In this document: piece after piece, positions 12,915 to 25,774 of the stretch
Position numbering within the stretch: position 1 is the stretch's first letter
Layout: every line of letters begins with the position of its first letter
NCBI GenBank assembly: GCA_025677815.1
Contig: JAIXMP010000002.1
Coordinates: 248,001-312,000, forward strand
Direction of reading: 5' to 3'
Origin: Phascolomyces articulosus
Lineage: Eukaryota; Mucoromycota; Mucoromycetes; Mucorales; Lichtheimiaceae
Length of the DNA stretch: 64,000 nt
Position numbers and translations under genes: made by a program
The notes under the pieces: generated by a model
What the model saw: the letters and a program-made list of their open reading frames with translations, nothing else
Database searches by the model: none
What the model was told of the DNA's origin: nothing

Positions 12915-15900
12915 ATGGGATCACTTCAGGTTCCTGCTGATTCATTAAATGTGAAACCAAGTACCAGTACACCATTACGTAAAGTCATGACTTCAGGCAA
13001 CTATCCACGATCTACACCGAGTTTATTACCTCAAAGTCGTACGATTAAAAGTACCAGTGCGGTTTCAGTCTACGCAGCGGCTGCATTGGATGCGAATAAT
13101 ATCCGACGACAACGATCTGAATCATTTGTACAGCAAAGAAAAAGTAGAGACCATCATTTTCTACATCAAGAGCAAGATACCGTCCCCAGAGCTCCGTCAC
13201 AAATTTGTCTAAGTCGTCATTCACCGATCCGAACCACCACATTACCTCAATCCACATCCACTCCTTCTACCATGACACCGAGTAAAGTAGCTGAATTCAT
13301 TGCCTCTTCTTCTTCTTCTTCTGCTGTCTCTTCTGACTCAGAAGATGAAGTAGATATTCAATTGGAACGTACGACGCATGGATTACCACACAAAGAACAA
13401 ACTAAAGAGCAACAACATCGACAAAGACAACGTGAAAGTAGTGTGAGTAGCAATAATACATCTTCTTCCTCGACAGATAGTAGTCATCATAGTGGACAAG
13501 AAGTAGAAGAAGAAGGTGCTATTTTGGAAGGTGTGATGATTCGTCGAGCAGTAAGACCTAGTTTTGTTCAACCCACAAAGACGGATATCACTGAACAACA
13601 GGAGAAAATATCTACATCAGAGGAAGAAAAAAAACCACCTACACCATCAAAAAAACAACCCAAAGTAATTACGAGTCGAGAATATTGGTCACCGCCGCCT
13701 ATCTCATCAGCGGATGGTTCACCTATTTTTCAAACCAACGGATTCCATGCTACCGATGATCCTAATGTTATCATTGCTTCTCCTTTATCTCCCACCACAT
13801 CAAACAACAACAGTGACTCTAAAAAACAACATTTCTTTAAATTGAAAAAAAGCAATAGTAGTTCATCCAATCATTCCTTATTTCATTTCAGTAAACGATT
13901 TCAAAACCATCATCACCGACATCATGATCTTGTACAAAATTCCAATCTTGTTTATCCACCTCCTCCTGTCTCCTTTGGTGAAAATCCCGAAACGTAAGTC
14001 ATGATCATTATGATGATGGGGTGGTGTGACCAACAAGTTAAAATAATACAAATACAACGACCGTTTTTTTATATTAATTTTTTATTTTTTTGGGGGTTTA
14101 TCCCGAATGATGGGGACGTTTTTTTTTATAATAGTGATCGATATGGATTTAAAAAAGCATCTCAATGGATTACTTTAGATAATCATCATGATTTTGATGA
14201 ACAATATATACCCATCTTGGAACGACGATCGATGAAATGGCAACAATTATTGGAAGAATATGAACCTAAATTACCTGAAAGAAGTTCAAAAGGTATTAAT
14301 ATATATAAAATGAATCCATTCCTCCCATTCCACCATCACTCTTTATTTGGGGATAAAAATAATAGGGGCGGAGGAAGAAGTAAGGGGATTCACGTAGGAC
14401 AAAAGAGATACTAACTAACCAGAAAAATGGATTCTGATTTTAATTAATAATCATCAAACTAGTTAAACGATATGTTCGTAAAGGTATTCCTGCTCATCTT
14501 CGAGGAAGAGTAAGTTAAAAAAAACAGTTTGATCCCTGCATATAGAACATTGAAAATGAGGAAGGAAAATAGATAGACTCATATTGTAAAAACTTATTTT
14601 TCACTTAGGTATGGTTTCACTATAGCGGAGCGGAAGCAAAGATGGACTCCAATCCAGGCGTGTACGCCAAATTCCTTGGCAAAGCCGAAGAAATGGGTGA
14701 TCAAAATGAATTTGCAGACATTATTGCACGCGATTTACATCGAACATTTCCAGACAATATTCAATTTCGATCCCCTTCCGCTTCTATGACAGATCCACAA
14801 CAACAACAGCAACAACGACAGCAAGAAGAATTACCAGCCATTATATCCGCTTTACAACGTGTATTATCTGCTTTTTCAGTCTATTCTCCTTCCATCGGTT
14901 ATTGTCAATCACTTAATTATATTGTAGGCATGCTTCTTTTATTCATGAATGAAGAAGAAGCTTTTTGGACCCTGGTGGCCATTGTACAGAATATTTTGCC
15001 TGCAGGTGTTTATGATGTCACGATGGAAGGGTCTAATATTGATCAAACTGTATTAATGATGTTGATTTGGGAACGGATGCCTCATTTGTGGGATAAATTG
15101 GCCGAGAAAAAATCTTCATTTTGGGATTATGCAGCAGATGGGACTTCCATGCCTACAATTACTTTGGTCACGAATCATTGGTTTCTTACTTTGTTTATTA
15201 ATATTCTTCCTATCGAGGTAAAGTGATTTCACAAGGCGTTTGATTACATATCATTCCATAGATGAAATTGTTAAAATAACCTTTATTGGTTTTTTTTACT
15301 GTTGATCATTGTTTTATAGACCGTTTTGCGAGTGTGGGATTGCTTTTTTTAGTAAGTAATTCTTACTGCATATTAAATTCTTATTTTTTTTCTTCTCCTA
15401 CCATGATTTTCATCTTTTATTTCTCTCCAATACATTATTCACTAACCCGCCATGGTTATTATTCTTCTTTTAATAGTGAAGGAGCCAGTGTCTTATTCCG
15501 AGTAGCCTTAGCATTATTCAAGATGAGTGAAACGACCATCATGTCAATTGATGATTCATTAGAAATCTTTCAAGTGATACAGGTATGATATAAACGTGCA
15601 TAGATGCGTGTAACCTTAAATTGACACTAACAGTTGGATCCACGTGTTTTTTTCTCCAGAACATGCCAAAAAAGATCATTGACTGCCAGATGTTACTGGA
15701 TGTAAGTGTGTCACCATCTCTTTGTCTCTCTGTTGCTGTTTGTAGTCATTAGATTATCAATCAACCCGTTATCTATGACAAAAGCTATGATTTGACATTT
15801 ATCCCCCCCTATTAATCTATCCAACCTTATCCAATTTTATAGTATACATTTCGACGCTTTGGATCATTGACAGATATTACACATGATGATTTAGAACGAC

Positions 15901-16034
15901 GAAGAGAAATGTGTCGAGATAGACGTCGATCTGGTCGTATACCTATTAATACAAAATCGAGAACATTACCAAGGAGACCTTTTGGCACAACACCTTGGAA
16001 ACGTAAGCCATCAGCAAATCATCATCATAAATAA
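12915..16034 (+). CDS. TBC-domain Rab GTPase-activating protein, 8 exons, 754 aa
   Basis: A GTPase-activating protein that accelerates GTP hydrolysis by Rab/Ypt proteins in vesicle traffic. Exons are 12915-13993, 14135-14292, 14463-14509, 14609-15217, 15320-15351, 15477-15582, 15660-15701 and 15843-16034, all in phase. Residues 1 to about 360 are Ser/Gln/Pro-rich and probably disordered, a regulatory or targeting region. The TBC domain follows, opening with RKGIPAHLRGRVW. It contains the arginine-finger motif ARDLHRTFP (Arg about 473) and the glutamine-finger motif GYCQSLNYIVGMLL (Gln about 528), so both catalytic fingers are present. The later WDCFFYEGA segment spans a splice junction. The C-terminus is basic. 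The HYSGAEAKMDSNPGVY segment resembles fungal Msb3/Gyp2-like GAPs, but the Rab target is not assignable. Confidence 0.9.
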
Positions 16035-16744
16035 TTTTATTAACCAAAAAAAATACCCTTATTTACAACCCATCACTATCACTATTATTATAATTATAAC
16101 ACATTTTGCACGGTTCTTTTTCATTATATAATTTATTACTATTATTATTACTCATTCAAACGCACAAACATACACCACATATATATACACTCTACACAAA
16201 TTTGTTGTTGTATACATCATTCTCACTTTACCCATGTAATCACACATCACGATCGCCCCAAACACACACTCATAATTTCTTGCATAACCATTTTCTTTTT
16301 TTTTTTTTTTGTTTTCACCATTCAATTGCTTAGAAAGCTTAACTCAAAACTCACATACACTTCTATATTATAATATTCTTATATATATATATTGCAGCAT
16401 AATATACATTTTATTTTCACGTCTTTTAAATAAGAAATAATAGTGGAGAGAGCGTGTGATTTTTTTTGGGAGTATATAAGCTTGTATAAAAAGTAGCTAT
16501 GGTAGAATTGTAAGTGGAAGTGATAATAATAGAACAATATACAAAGTGTTGGTTTTTTTAGTGTACACAATAAAAAAAACAAAAGGGTAAGAGGCAGTAA
16601 AAGTAAACAACTTTTTGAGGATTGGGTGAGTGGGTTGAAATAAAATGGAGTCAAAGAGAAATTATTATTATTATTATGGATTATAATATGAATAAGATAA
16701 ATAAAAAAACAGAAGATATATCATCGCACATCCAAACAATCCTA
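16035..16744. other. Intergenic between convergent genes
   Basis: Shared 3' region of the TBC gene (+) and the antiporter gene (-). It is AT-rich with A/T homopolymers and possible polyadenylation signals on both strands. No gene is supported. Confidence 0.55.
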
Positions 16745-19700
16745 CTAACGACTACTACCAGGAGGATACTCTTGATCAATTTGATCTTCCAATTCTCTGA
16801 TTTTTTCTTGTGTCTTTTGTTTCCAATCAGGATCCTTTTTATCCAATACAGCATGAGGTTCGGGTGCTTGACTATCTTCAATCACCACATGAGAATTTTC
16901 TTCCCATACTTCAATACGTGGATGGAGAGGTTTATGATATTCTTCTACTGCTTGAATGGCAATTTCTGGTGGTATACCAGGAATATCCGATACTTGTTCA
17001 GCTTCTTTTTCAGAATGAGGTATGATCTTGGATGCAAGTTGTGATGAAGGCTCAGGTTGTTGATGCGGTTGTTTTCGTCGGAACAAGTGACGTAAACCAC
17101 CACCGCTGGTAGTAGCACTGGAAGTAGATACTTCACTATTATTATTGGTACCTGCGGTCGTGGGTGACTGCATATTGTTGTTATTATTTTCTTGATCTTC
17201 CTTTTGGCGGTGGAGCCAACTTCGTAAACTAGAAACACTCGCTTCATTCTTTTCAATATTTAAATTAGCTTGTGACGAGGCTCTCGGATTAACGGGTTCC
17301 AAAAACCGAATATTATTGTTGGTATTATTATTACGTGTGGCTTCTGTCACTCGTTCCTCATCATCTGAATCACCAGGCAAGAAATCCTCCTCGGCGGTAT
17401 CATCATCCATATCCACAGCATAATGGGCTAATCCACCGTTACCATTTTCATGTTGTAATTCTTCCTTTTCTGCCTTTTCACGTTGGATCGTATTAATCAA
17501 TGTATTACGTTGTGTTTCACTCAACATGGGTCCATCGCCTAAATCACCACCATTATGATCGAGATTTTGATTTTGTGAATGGTTGTTACGTCGAAGCTTG
17601 GGTAATCGAACCACATTGTTACTGCCTGTGCTGGTGATGGAAAGTGTGCGTGTACGGATACGTTTACCGAGTTGGAAGAGTGGAATGGTTGTACCATGCA
17701 CCAAAGTGGATGCCAATACAATAAATAAGACTACAGGACTTAATAATTCAATAACAACTGGTTTTTCAGCTGAATCCTTGAATACTTCTTCCATTTCTTC
17801 TTTGGCAATCATGGATAAAAACACAGCACCTACACCCATGGGACCAAACCAACCACTGAAAATGGCTTCACGATAAGTCTTGATGGCAGGCATGACAGGT
17901 TTCAAGGCCAATACAATGGGAAGACGTCGAAAGAGCAATATTAAAATGGCAATGACAACAAGTCTCCATGGACTAAGTCCGATTTCTGCATTACCAAATT
18001 CATGCCATGGCTAAAAATAAATATAAACAATCAAATTTTCATCTAAAGCTTTTTGCCCATCTTTTCTCTCTCCACCTATTCCTCATATATTAAATTAATG
18101 TCATCCACTTACAATAATAGCACCAATATACGCAAAGACACCCAAATTAAGCATCATATCAATCACTTCTTGGAAATGAGCTTCTTCAGTTTCTTGCCGG
18201 AACCAATCATCCCAGGAGAATGCATTTCCCGCAACAAAACATGCGAGAACATCATCACTACCAGAGAAACCGGTCATACTCATTAAAAATAGCTACAATT
18301 TCCAAATGATATAAAAATAAGTTAATCTTTTTTCGCCAAGCCTTCTATTTTTTCCATATTTTTTTCATGCATTCATGAACTTACTGCAAGTGCAATAGCA
18401 AAACAAAGAAAAGAGGGCTTATCAATAAGGCGACTAGAAAAATAAGAGGTTTTTTCGTCAATAAAAATCAATTACAAAAATCACAAATATTTAAAGCTTA
18501 TACAAACCCAAATAACAACTTACTGTCTTTCTGACCACTGTAAAATCTTACGAGCAACCCAACCGACAACGACACCAATGACGCAGGACAACACAATTTG
18601 GAAAAGACAAGTTTCGTAAATCCATTTGCCGATAGCTTTACCGGTACCTGGTTCACCAATCAAGAAAATGGCTAAAAACATAAATGGGAAACCCATGCCA
18701 TCATTTCCACCACTATATATTTATATATAAAGAGTGAATAAGTATGTATATATGTATGTACGTAGTAAGTTACCCTCATCATCCGTCCCCATTCTATAGA
18801 GAGACACATGATAGATGAAAAAAAAGTAGTGGTAATAGTAGATTCTTAATCCATTTACCTTTCTGCAGATAAAGCATTTCGAATATGTGCAGGAACATGT
18901 TTTTCTGCAAATCGACCCTTTACAACAGAGTTTGCCAAGATCTAAAAAAACAAGTTTTATATCAGTTAGCAACAATTTCTTTTTTTATAGAAACAAATGT
19001 GCATATATATAACTTACAGGATCAGTAGGACATACACATGCGGCAATAACGAGGGCATTTAACTATTATTTAAAAATAAGATGAGTTTCAAGATAAAACA
19101 AAGAAATAGAAGTATATAAATCAACGTACATAATCAAGGGTAGGGATAAATGCCCAAATAAATAGACCACTGACTAACCACATGAAAATCATGATGGGAA
19201 TCATCAACATAAAGAATGTCAGCCATTCTTTCTTGAGATAATGTCTAGGTGTAACAAAAAAAAAAGTGTCAGTCTCAAAAGATAGATAATAAAACAACAA
19301 GTTTGATGTTCTTCCTTTGCTGCATCTTTTTTCACATAGTCCCCCTCAGCATCGCTTCATTGCCCATTTATGGGTGTATGTACCTTGGTAAATCAATTCC
19401 GACAGCCATTACCTAGGTAACAAAAGCATGATTGATTATCCGTTAGTTTATATGTTATATTTATCCCATCAATGATCGTGACTTGATGTTAAACGATCTT
19501 CTTACCTGAATAGCAATGACACATCGAGTAATTTGTTTTGTAATTTCATCGGTATCATTCCAATCATAAGGATTAAATCCATTCGCTACTAAAGGTCCTG
19601 CAATAATACCGACAACCAAAGCAACAACTAATCATCGGTCCATCCATTCAATTCATTTTCACATTAATATAACACAGGAACAAAAATCCATCATTAAAAA

Positions 19701-19856
19701 TCTCCTAGAAACAAGAAAAAACTTACAAGCTTCGGATATAAACAGTTTTTCTTTGACAAACATGGATACAAAGCCAAAAATGACAATAAAGCCACTTAGA
19801 ATGGCGATCGCAATACTAAATGTCGAAAATTCACCAGGGATCAACTCGACTGACAT
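16745..19856 (-). CDS. Plasma-membrane Na+(K+)/H+ antiporter, Nha1/Sod2 type (CPA1), 10 exons, 735 aa
   Basis: Exports Na+ or K+ in exchange for protons, for salt tolerance and pH/volume control. Minus-strand exons are 19727-19856, 19506-19627, 19384-19412, 19130-19244, 19018-19062, 18859-18941, 18524-18712, 18385-18433, 18113-18292 and 16745-18010; all phases agree. The membrane part (about residues 1-430) has the family motifs NPYDW after a GIIAGP stretch, VMAVGIDLPRHYL, AACVCPTDP (Asp146) and GFSGSDDVLACFVAGNAF. The Asp pair 267-268 in the last motif corresponds to the essential Asp pair of yeast Nha1/Sod2. The remaining 300 residues are a hydrophilic, Asn/Gln- and acid-rich cytosolic tail, as in fungal Nha1 proteins where the tail is regulatory. 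A 28-base open stretch between exons 6 and 7 was left out because direct joining restores the conserved SAESGGNDGMGFP. Confidence 0.92.
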
Positions 19857-22800
19857 TATGAAATGGTGTTTATAATAAAGACGAGTATGTAATAAGTATA
19901 ATACAGTAACTTAAAGGGGGAGGTGTATGGTGTTGTTTGTAATATGGAAAGTATAAAAAGAAAGGCAGATAATTATTATAAAAAACAAAGAATGAATATG
20001 TATGAATAGATAGATTGACAGATATAAAAGAACTTCTTTAATATATTATTAAGTGAAAAGGTAACGACAAAAGAAAAAAAAACTCAATACAAAAAAAATA
20101 ATACAGAAAAAAAGAAAAAGAAAAAGATTTGAGGGAGATCCACCACACAGGAAAGCAATTTAAGTACCAAAAACGGGAAAAACGTTCCGTTGAGTTCAAA
20201 AAAAAAGGCTTCCTAAAACGGTAAAAATCCTTTTTAGTTTCTTTAGTAAAAAAAACACGTATGCTCTCTTTAACATATGCTTGTGCACTTTTTATATATA
20301 CTAATAATTTTGCCACCCACTTCTTCCTCCGAGTCAAGATGTATATTAGTGTATAAACAGACAGTAACAGTATATATAACATACAGGATTATTTACATAG
20401 TTGTAATTAGATGCTGATAAAGAAGAGGATGATGATGATTAAGTTGATTATACAACAAATACACATTATTATTATTATTATTATGCATTCAAAAATGAAA
20501 GAGTATATATATAAAAAAGACACGTTACCTTATCAGTGTTTTTTAATAGACTATTCTTAATATATAACTAGCAACCGCATTTTATTACTATGTTTCAAAA
20601 AAAACAAGTTTCTTTTTATAACTGGTCGATCCACCCCATTTATATATAAATATGACCATAAGCTGCAAAAAATGAAGATATATGGTAAAAATTATATATT
20701 TTTACCATTTTACTATTTTTTTAACTAATTTAAGTGATAATTCTTGAGATTCCATCTTTTTCGCGTAAACGGATATGCCTTTCTTTTACATCCCATTGAT
20801 CGGTCGGTCGTTTTCAAGTAACACAAAGTCGCGCACTTGCCCGATTTATGTTGATTTTTTACCCAGAACTTTCTTGCTCAGCTGATTTGAATCAACCCTA
20901 ATGCAAGAACCAAACCAGAACCTTGTTTATATTATAACCCACACTCATAGACATTCATTGTTGTTGTTGTCAACTCTAAAAGGTCGATCCTCCATCATGA
21001 TACAACCTATAATTCGTTATGTAATGTTGAATTTGGAATAAAATATAATCCCCTTACATTTGATCTTGCTTAGGACCGGCGTATGTACGTGCTATTCTAT
21101 CAAAAGCCGAGGGGAGAGATGGTGTATTCTATATTCTAATACACGGCAACGTTTGAATGGGCTAAAGGCAATAAAATATATGTTATATTATCAGATGGTA
21201 GAACAGGTACCAATGATTGGATCATCATCATCTTTCCTTCTTGTTTTTCCATCATGTAACATTAAAAAAAGATTTTCATTGTTGTTTTGAAGACTAAAAT
21301 GCAATGAGACTTATTTTGTAACCCTGATCCACGATTACAATGAAGGTATCTATTCTACTCCTTGAAAAAAGATGATAATGAATAGTAATAGACATTCTTG
21401 ATTTACTACTAATGATATCATAATAACAAATTTATCAAGTAGCTATAGTATTCCATACAGTATCATCCAATAGGATCATCTCCTTTTTTTGTTTATTCTA
21501 TCGCCATAACTATTTTGGATGATCGATCATGAAGTCATTTATTCACACTGAACTTTTCCTTAAATTGACATAAGTATTGAATGTGTGGGAATTACCATTA
21601 AAAACATATATTTTATATTGAAATATCAAAGGATTATTTCTTTTTGTTCATTACGTCATAAGTTACCTAGCACTTGGTCCAATTCTTGATTTTTCTCTTC
21701 CAATTTTTATATAATAGAATAAATAATCCAGTAAAACGTGAATACAGTAGGGACGACAACATAACAATAGCAACAACAATACTCACCAAAGGTCCTGCTT
21801 GTTTCATACCACATGTGATCACTTAAAACATTTTCTCATATAGGACTAACCATTTATACTCATTTAAAATAATACATGCATGCTTTTCAAGGATAATAGT
21901 ATGAAGAAGTCTATATATATATATATCATAGGGAACTAGAACTTGAAATTTTTAGAACCAAGACATTCTTGTCTGAGTTACGGAGGAGGACTTCTTCCTG
22001 GATCCATATTGCATAATCTCAAACACAAAAGTGGTCTTCAACACCTATCATATATATCTTCCAAACCAAGTAATATTGATTCACCATATGTAATATAACA
22101 ATACTCTAGAACGGTCTAACATTCGTATTTTTTTTTTTTGAAAGTTGGTCATATTAAATGTTTTTAATTTTACCTTGTGATCCGATGTATAATTGATTTG
22201 AGCATTTTCGTATACACTTGCTTTGTATATATAATTAATTTTAACAATACTTTTTATCTACTAGAGACCGTAGTATATATAAAAAAAAGCTTTTATTTAT
22301 TCAAATATTTATATTTATATTCCCAGTATCCTGCTATACCTTTATTATGTATCCAAAAATGTTTAGGTCGAGTGAGCTCAATAAGTATACACACTAATTG
22401 AACAGATATGAAGGATGAGAAATATTGTACTTTCATGGGTGGCATTCTACTACTTTTTTCAGTAGTTTTCAGAGAACAATTTGAAAACTTGTAATACCTT
22501 ATAATGACATACATTTTGTCAGGTTATCATCACTGATGATGCTTTTTCGCATAATATGATTTACCGAGTTTTTCTGTGGTATATTTTGATACATCTTTGT
22601 TTAATTTTCTCGGATCATTACCAACTTATTTGACTGAAGAGACGAATGAAAACCATTGTTTTTTTTTCTTTAGATCCATATAAAAACGAAAATCTATCAT
22701 TCCCGTAACAAAAGATACTGTTGTTAACTAGTTGCTTAACTATTTTTATCCAGGTAAAGGTTGTCTAGCAACAGAAAATTCATATCTTTATGCATAGTTG

Positions 22801-23856
22801 CCTATTAACCATATTATTACGTGTGATTGCTTGGTACATAATTATATAGTAGTTGCCTATATAACAACATTTCAATGTGTTGTTGCTAAGTAACAAAAGG
22901 ACTATTATTATTGATATGCTTGGTTGCTTAGCTGTCATGGATCTGTAATCACAATATAGAGTAAGCCTTTTCATTTCCTTTGTACCCATATCTTATACAG
23001 TTTATTACAACACCAAAACTGGTTGTACAATAGCAGCATACATTTAGGATCTCTCGTCGGATTCTTTTCAAAGTTGTCATCCATCATACTCTTGTTGGAT
23101 TTATTTACATTTGTATTATAATTGATAGCCATAAAAAAGCAACGGGTTTAATATAATCCAATCCCGCTGCATTTATATTATATAATTCGGAACTGAAATA
23201 CGTATTAGTCCTGTCGACGTGGTACTGTACCTGGAAATCAGTATATATCGTTATAAAATATATCTTGCAATAAAGAACTATCATAATACAACAGATTTGA
23301 GTAATCTAATTATCCAAATGAGATTATTGGTTTATTTAAACAATTTAATTGTAGAATGGTCCCCTTCTTTTTCCTTACTACCATTACACATTTTATAAAA
23401 GTATAAGTATTAATCATCATTTATTATATGAATCAGAAATTTTTATATATTTCATTCATTGAGGAGCTTTAATATTTTTCTGTGATTTATATTTTATTTA
23501 ATCAAATATATAAATCTAAGAGATCGTATCGATTATTTATTACTATTATATATACTCGCTAGTCTTTATTTATTATCTTATTATTAGAAGCACAGGGTGT
23601 TACTATTTTTCTGCCAACAATACATTAATATAAATAACATATCAATTTACATAGCATTTGATTCATTATTATTTATTAATTTGATTTGCATTCATATAAA
23701 TATCAGAAGGATGGCGAATGATTATATGGATGGTATTTTAAACATAGAATGGGGAACATTATCAGATGAGATTAGGTATGTACTAAATAAATCATGAATC
23801 ATTATTCAATATTGATTACATACTGACGCATTTTATGTCGCTCAATAGAACTTATA
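19857..23856. other. Long gene-free region
   Basis: About 4 kb between the antiporter 5' end and the MITE. All reading frames are short and lack protein character. GTTGCCTA/GTTGCTTA-like words recur at about 22720-22930 without forming a clear array. It is the common upstream region of the divergent antiporter and Spa2 genes. No RNA gene was recognised. Confidence 0.5.
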
Positions 23857-24552
23857 CAGTGTTTTTCGTTCATCTTGGTCCACAAGGGGTCACCTTTTCC
23901 GTCAACCAGTGAAGATTAATTTGTTCGCTAATAAAGGGCAATTTTATTGACATATGAAAGTAAATTTATTCGCTAATGAAAATTGCAGTTTTCATTTCCA
24001 AAAGATAACATTGTTTGAGTATGAAGCATAATTATATTCATACATGATTAGTTGAATTATATAGAAATGAAATAGAATAAACTTTTTATAAATGATATGG
24101 AGGGCTTTTAATAAATGCTAAAAGAGAGTCAACTCATATACTATTAACCACATATGAAGATTTTCATTCAAACAATAATAGAAGATTATCTCAGTTACTC
24201 TGGCCACGAACAATCTTACATTATTCCTCACAAAAAGCCCTCCATGTCGTTTATAAAAAAAATTACCATATCATTAATAGATTTCTCGGTCTTCCAAAAT
24301 GGATAAAGTCATCTTTCATTGATGAAGTTTATTCTATTTCATTTCTATATAATCCAACTAATCATGTATGAATATAATTATGTTTCATACTCAAACAATG
24401 TTATCTTTTGGAAATGAAAACTGCTATTTTCATTAGCGAATAAATTTACTTTCATATGTCAATAAAATTGCCCTTTATTAGCGAACAAAATAATCTTCAT
24501 TGGCTGGCGGAAAAGGTGACCCCTTGTGGATCAAGATGAACGAAAAATACTG
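23857..24552. mobile_element. Tc1/mariner-type MITE with 228-bp terminal inverted repeats and TA duplications
   Basis: The left arm (23857-24085) and right arm (24325-24552, reverse complement) are nearly identical over about 228 bp, differing by scattered single bases. Both termini read CAGT(G/A)TTTTTCG and are flanked by TA (23855-23856 and 24553-24554), as expected for Tc1/mariner insertions. The inverted relation continues internally around GGAGGGCTTTT (about 24100-24115) and AAAAGCCCTCC (about 24232-24242), but the right side carries about 60 extra bases there. There is no transposase frame, so the element is non-autonomous. A transcript through it would fold into a long, nearly perfect hairpin. 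Confidence 0.9.
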
Positions 24553-24554
24553 TA

Positions 24555-25774
24555 TGTTGCAGAATAATATTTAGCACCCTTCTATTGCATTATTGAATGG
24601 AAACAAAAAATATCAGTAGTATAGTTTACTTGATTATTTGAAATAATTAAATTTCATAAATGATAATATAAACGCAGGAGGGAGTTGAATTGTTTCATTA
24701 ATATAACAGGATCGACACATTATCATCCGATGTTTCTATTTTATCTACTTTCATGGAGTACAATTTCCATTTCTTTTTTTTTCCGTTACCTATTATCCTA
24801 TCGCTATTATATATTCTTTACAACAGCAGCTGTTGAAGTGTAGACGAGATAAACCCCAAAAGAAGAAGGTTGCTGGTATTTGTAGTACAAAAACACTCAA
24901 TGTTTATATACCTATTTTTTAACAATGAAAAGTGAAACAAAAAAAGACTAAGCAGTAGTTGGATGGAACATGACGATCCTCAACATAAAGATATAGGGTA
25001 TCACACTAATGAAACCTGTGTTCCAGACTCAAATACATCTTAAACTCCGGTCGATGTTGATCCATGGTGAAATACGTTGTCCCTTTAACAGAGTATGACA
25101 ATATCATATAATTTACAAGCACCGTTTTCCTAAATTATTTTTGAGAGTATTGGTATTACCTTAATCAGTAATGTTTCGTTTTACGTGATACATCTATTAC
25201 TACTACTCCTACCTTATTATTATATAGCAACCTATTTTATAAGATTGTTAAGTTATATGTTATACAGAGGAAGCAAAGTCTATTGTATCATTATAAAAGA
25301 ACTGTTATATAGACAACGATAAAAATAACAAAGGCTATGGTTATTATTCATATGTAAATTGTGTATACTGTGTGGCCCTACACCATTTTGTGTAGCAAGA
25401 AAATAGCAAAAACATGGTAACGCATCGCATGGTTCATGGTATGAAATAATAAAAAGAAAAAAGGCCAAGGATTATTTTGTCAACGTTACACAAGAAATCA
25501 CACCTGAAAAATGATTACTTTTTATGATCATAGTCAAGGTGAATAATAGTTAATAGTAGTAGATTATTTTATATAAGGAATCAATAGCCTATTTTATATT
25601 TTATTACAACGAAAAAAAAAGGCTTTTTCTCTCTTTCTCTTCCTCTTTTTAATCTTTAACAAAAATACCCACTCCTTTTTTTTTTTTATTTATTTACATA
25701 TTTTCTATCTTCGTTTTTTTTTCAAGTCATCGTGGATCGTTTCTTCCTTCTTATAACGCGAATTATATTCTTAT
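24555..25774. other. Intergenic, upstream region of the Spa2 gene
   Basis: No supported gene. A pyrimidine-rich stretch (about 25610-25745) with a TATA-like TTTTATATAAGG near 25567 precedes the Spa2 ATG, resembling the layout upstream of the TBC gene. Confidence 0.45.

Noticed and set aside
18768..18797. Candidate micro-exon (MGTDDEG) in the antiporter gene
   Set aside because: Joining exons 6 and 7 directly restores the conserved family sequence and phase; including the stretch breaks it.
20038..20382. 114-codon minus-strand frame rich in Phe, Ser and Lys
   Set aside because: It begins in AT-rich spacer without protein-like segments, and its composition mirrors local A/T homopolymers.
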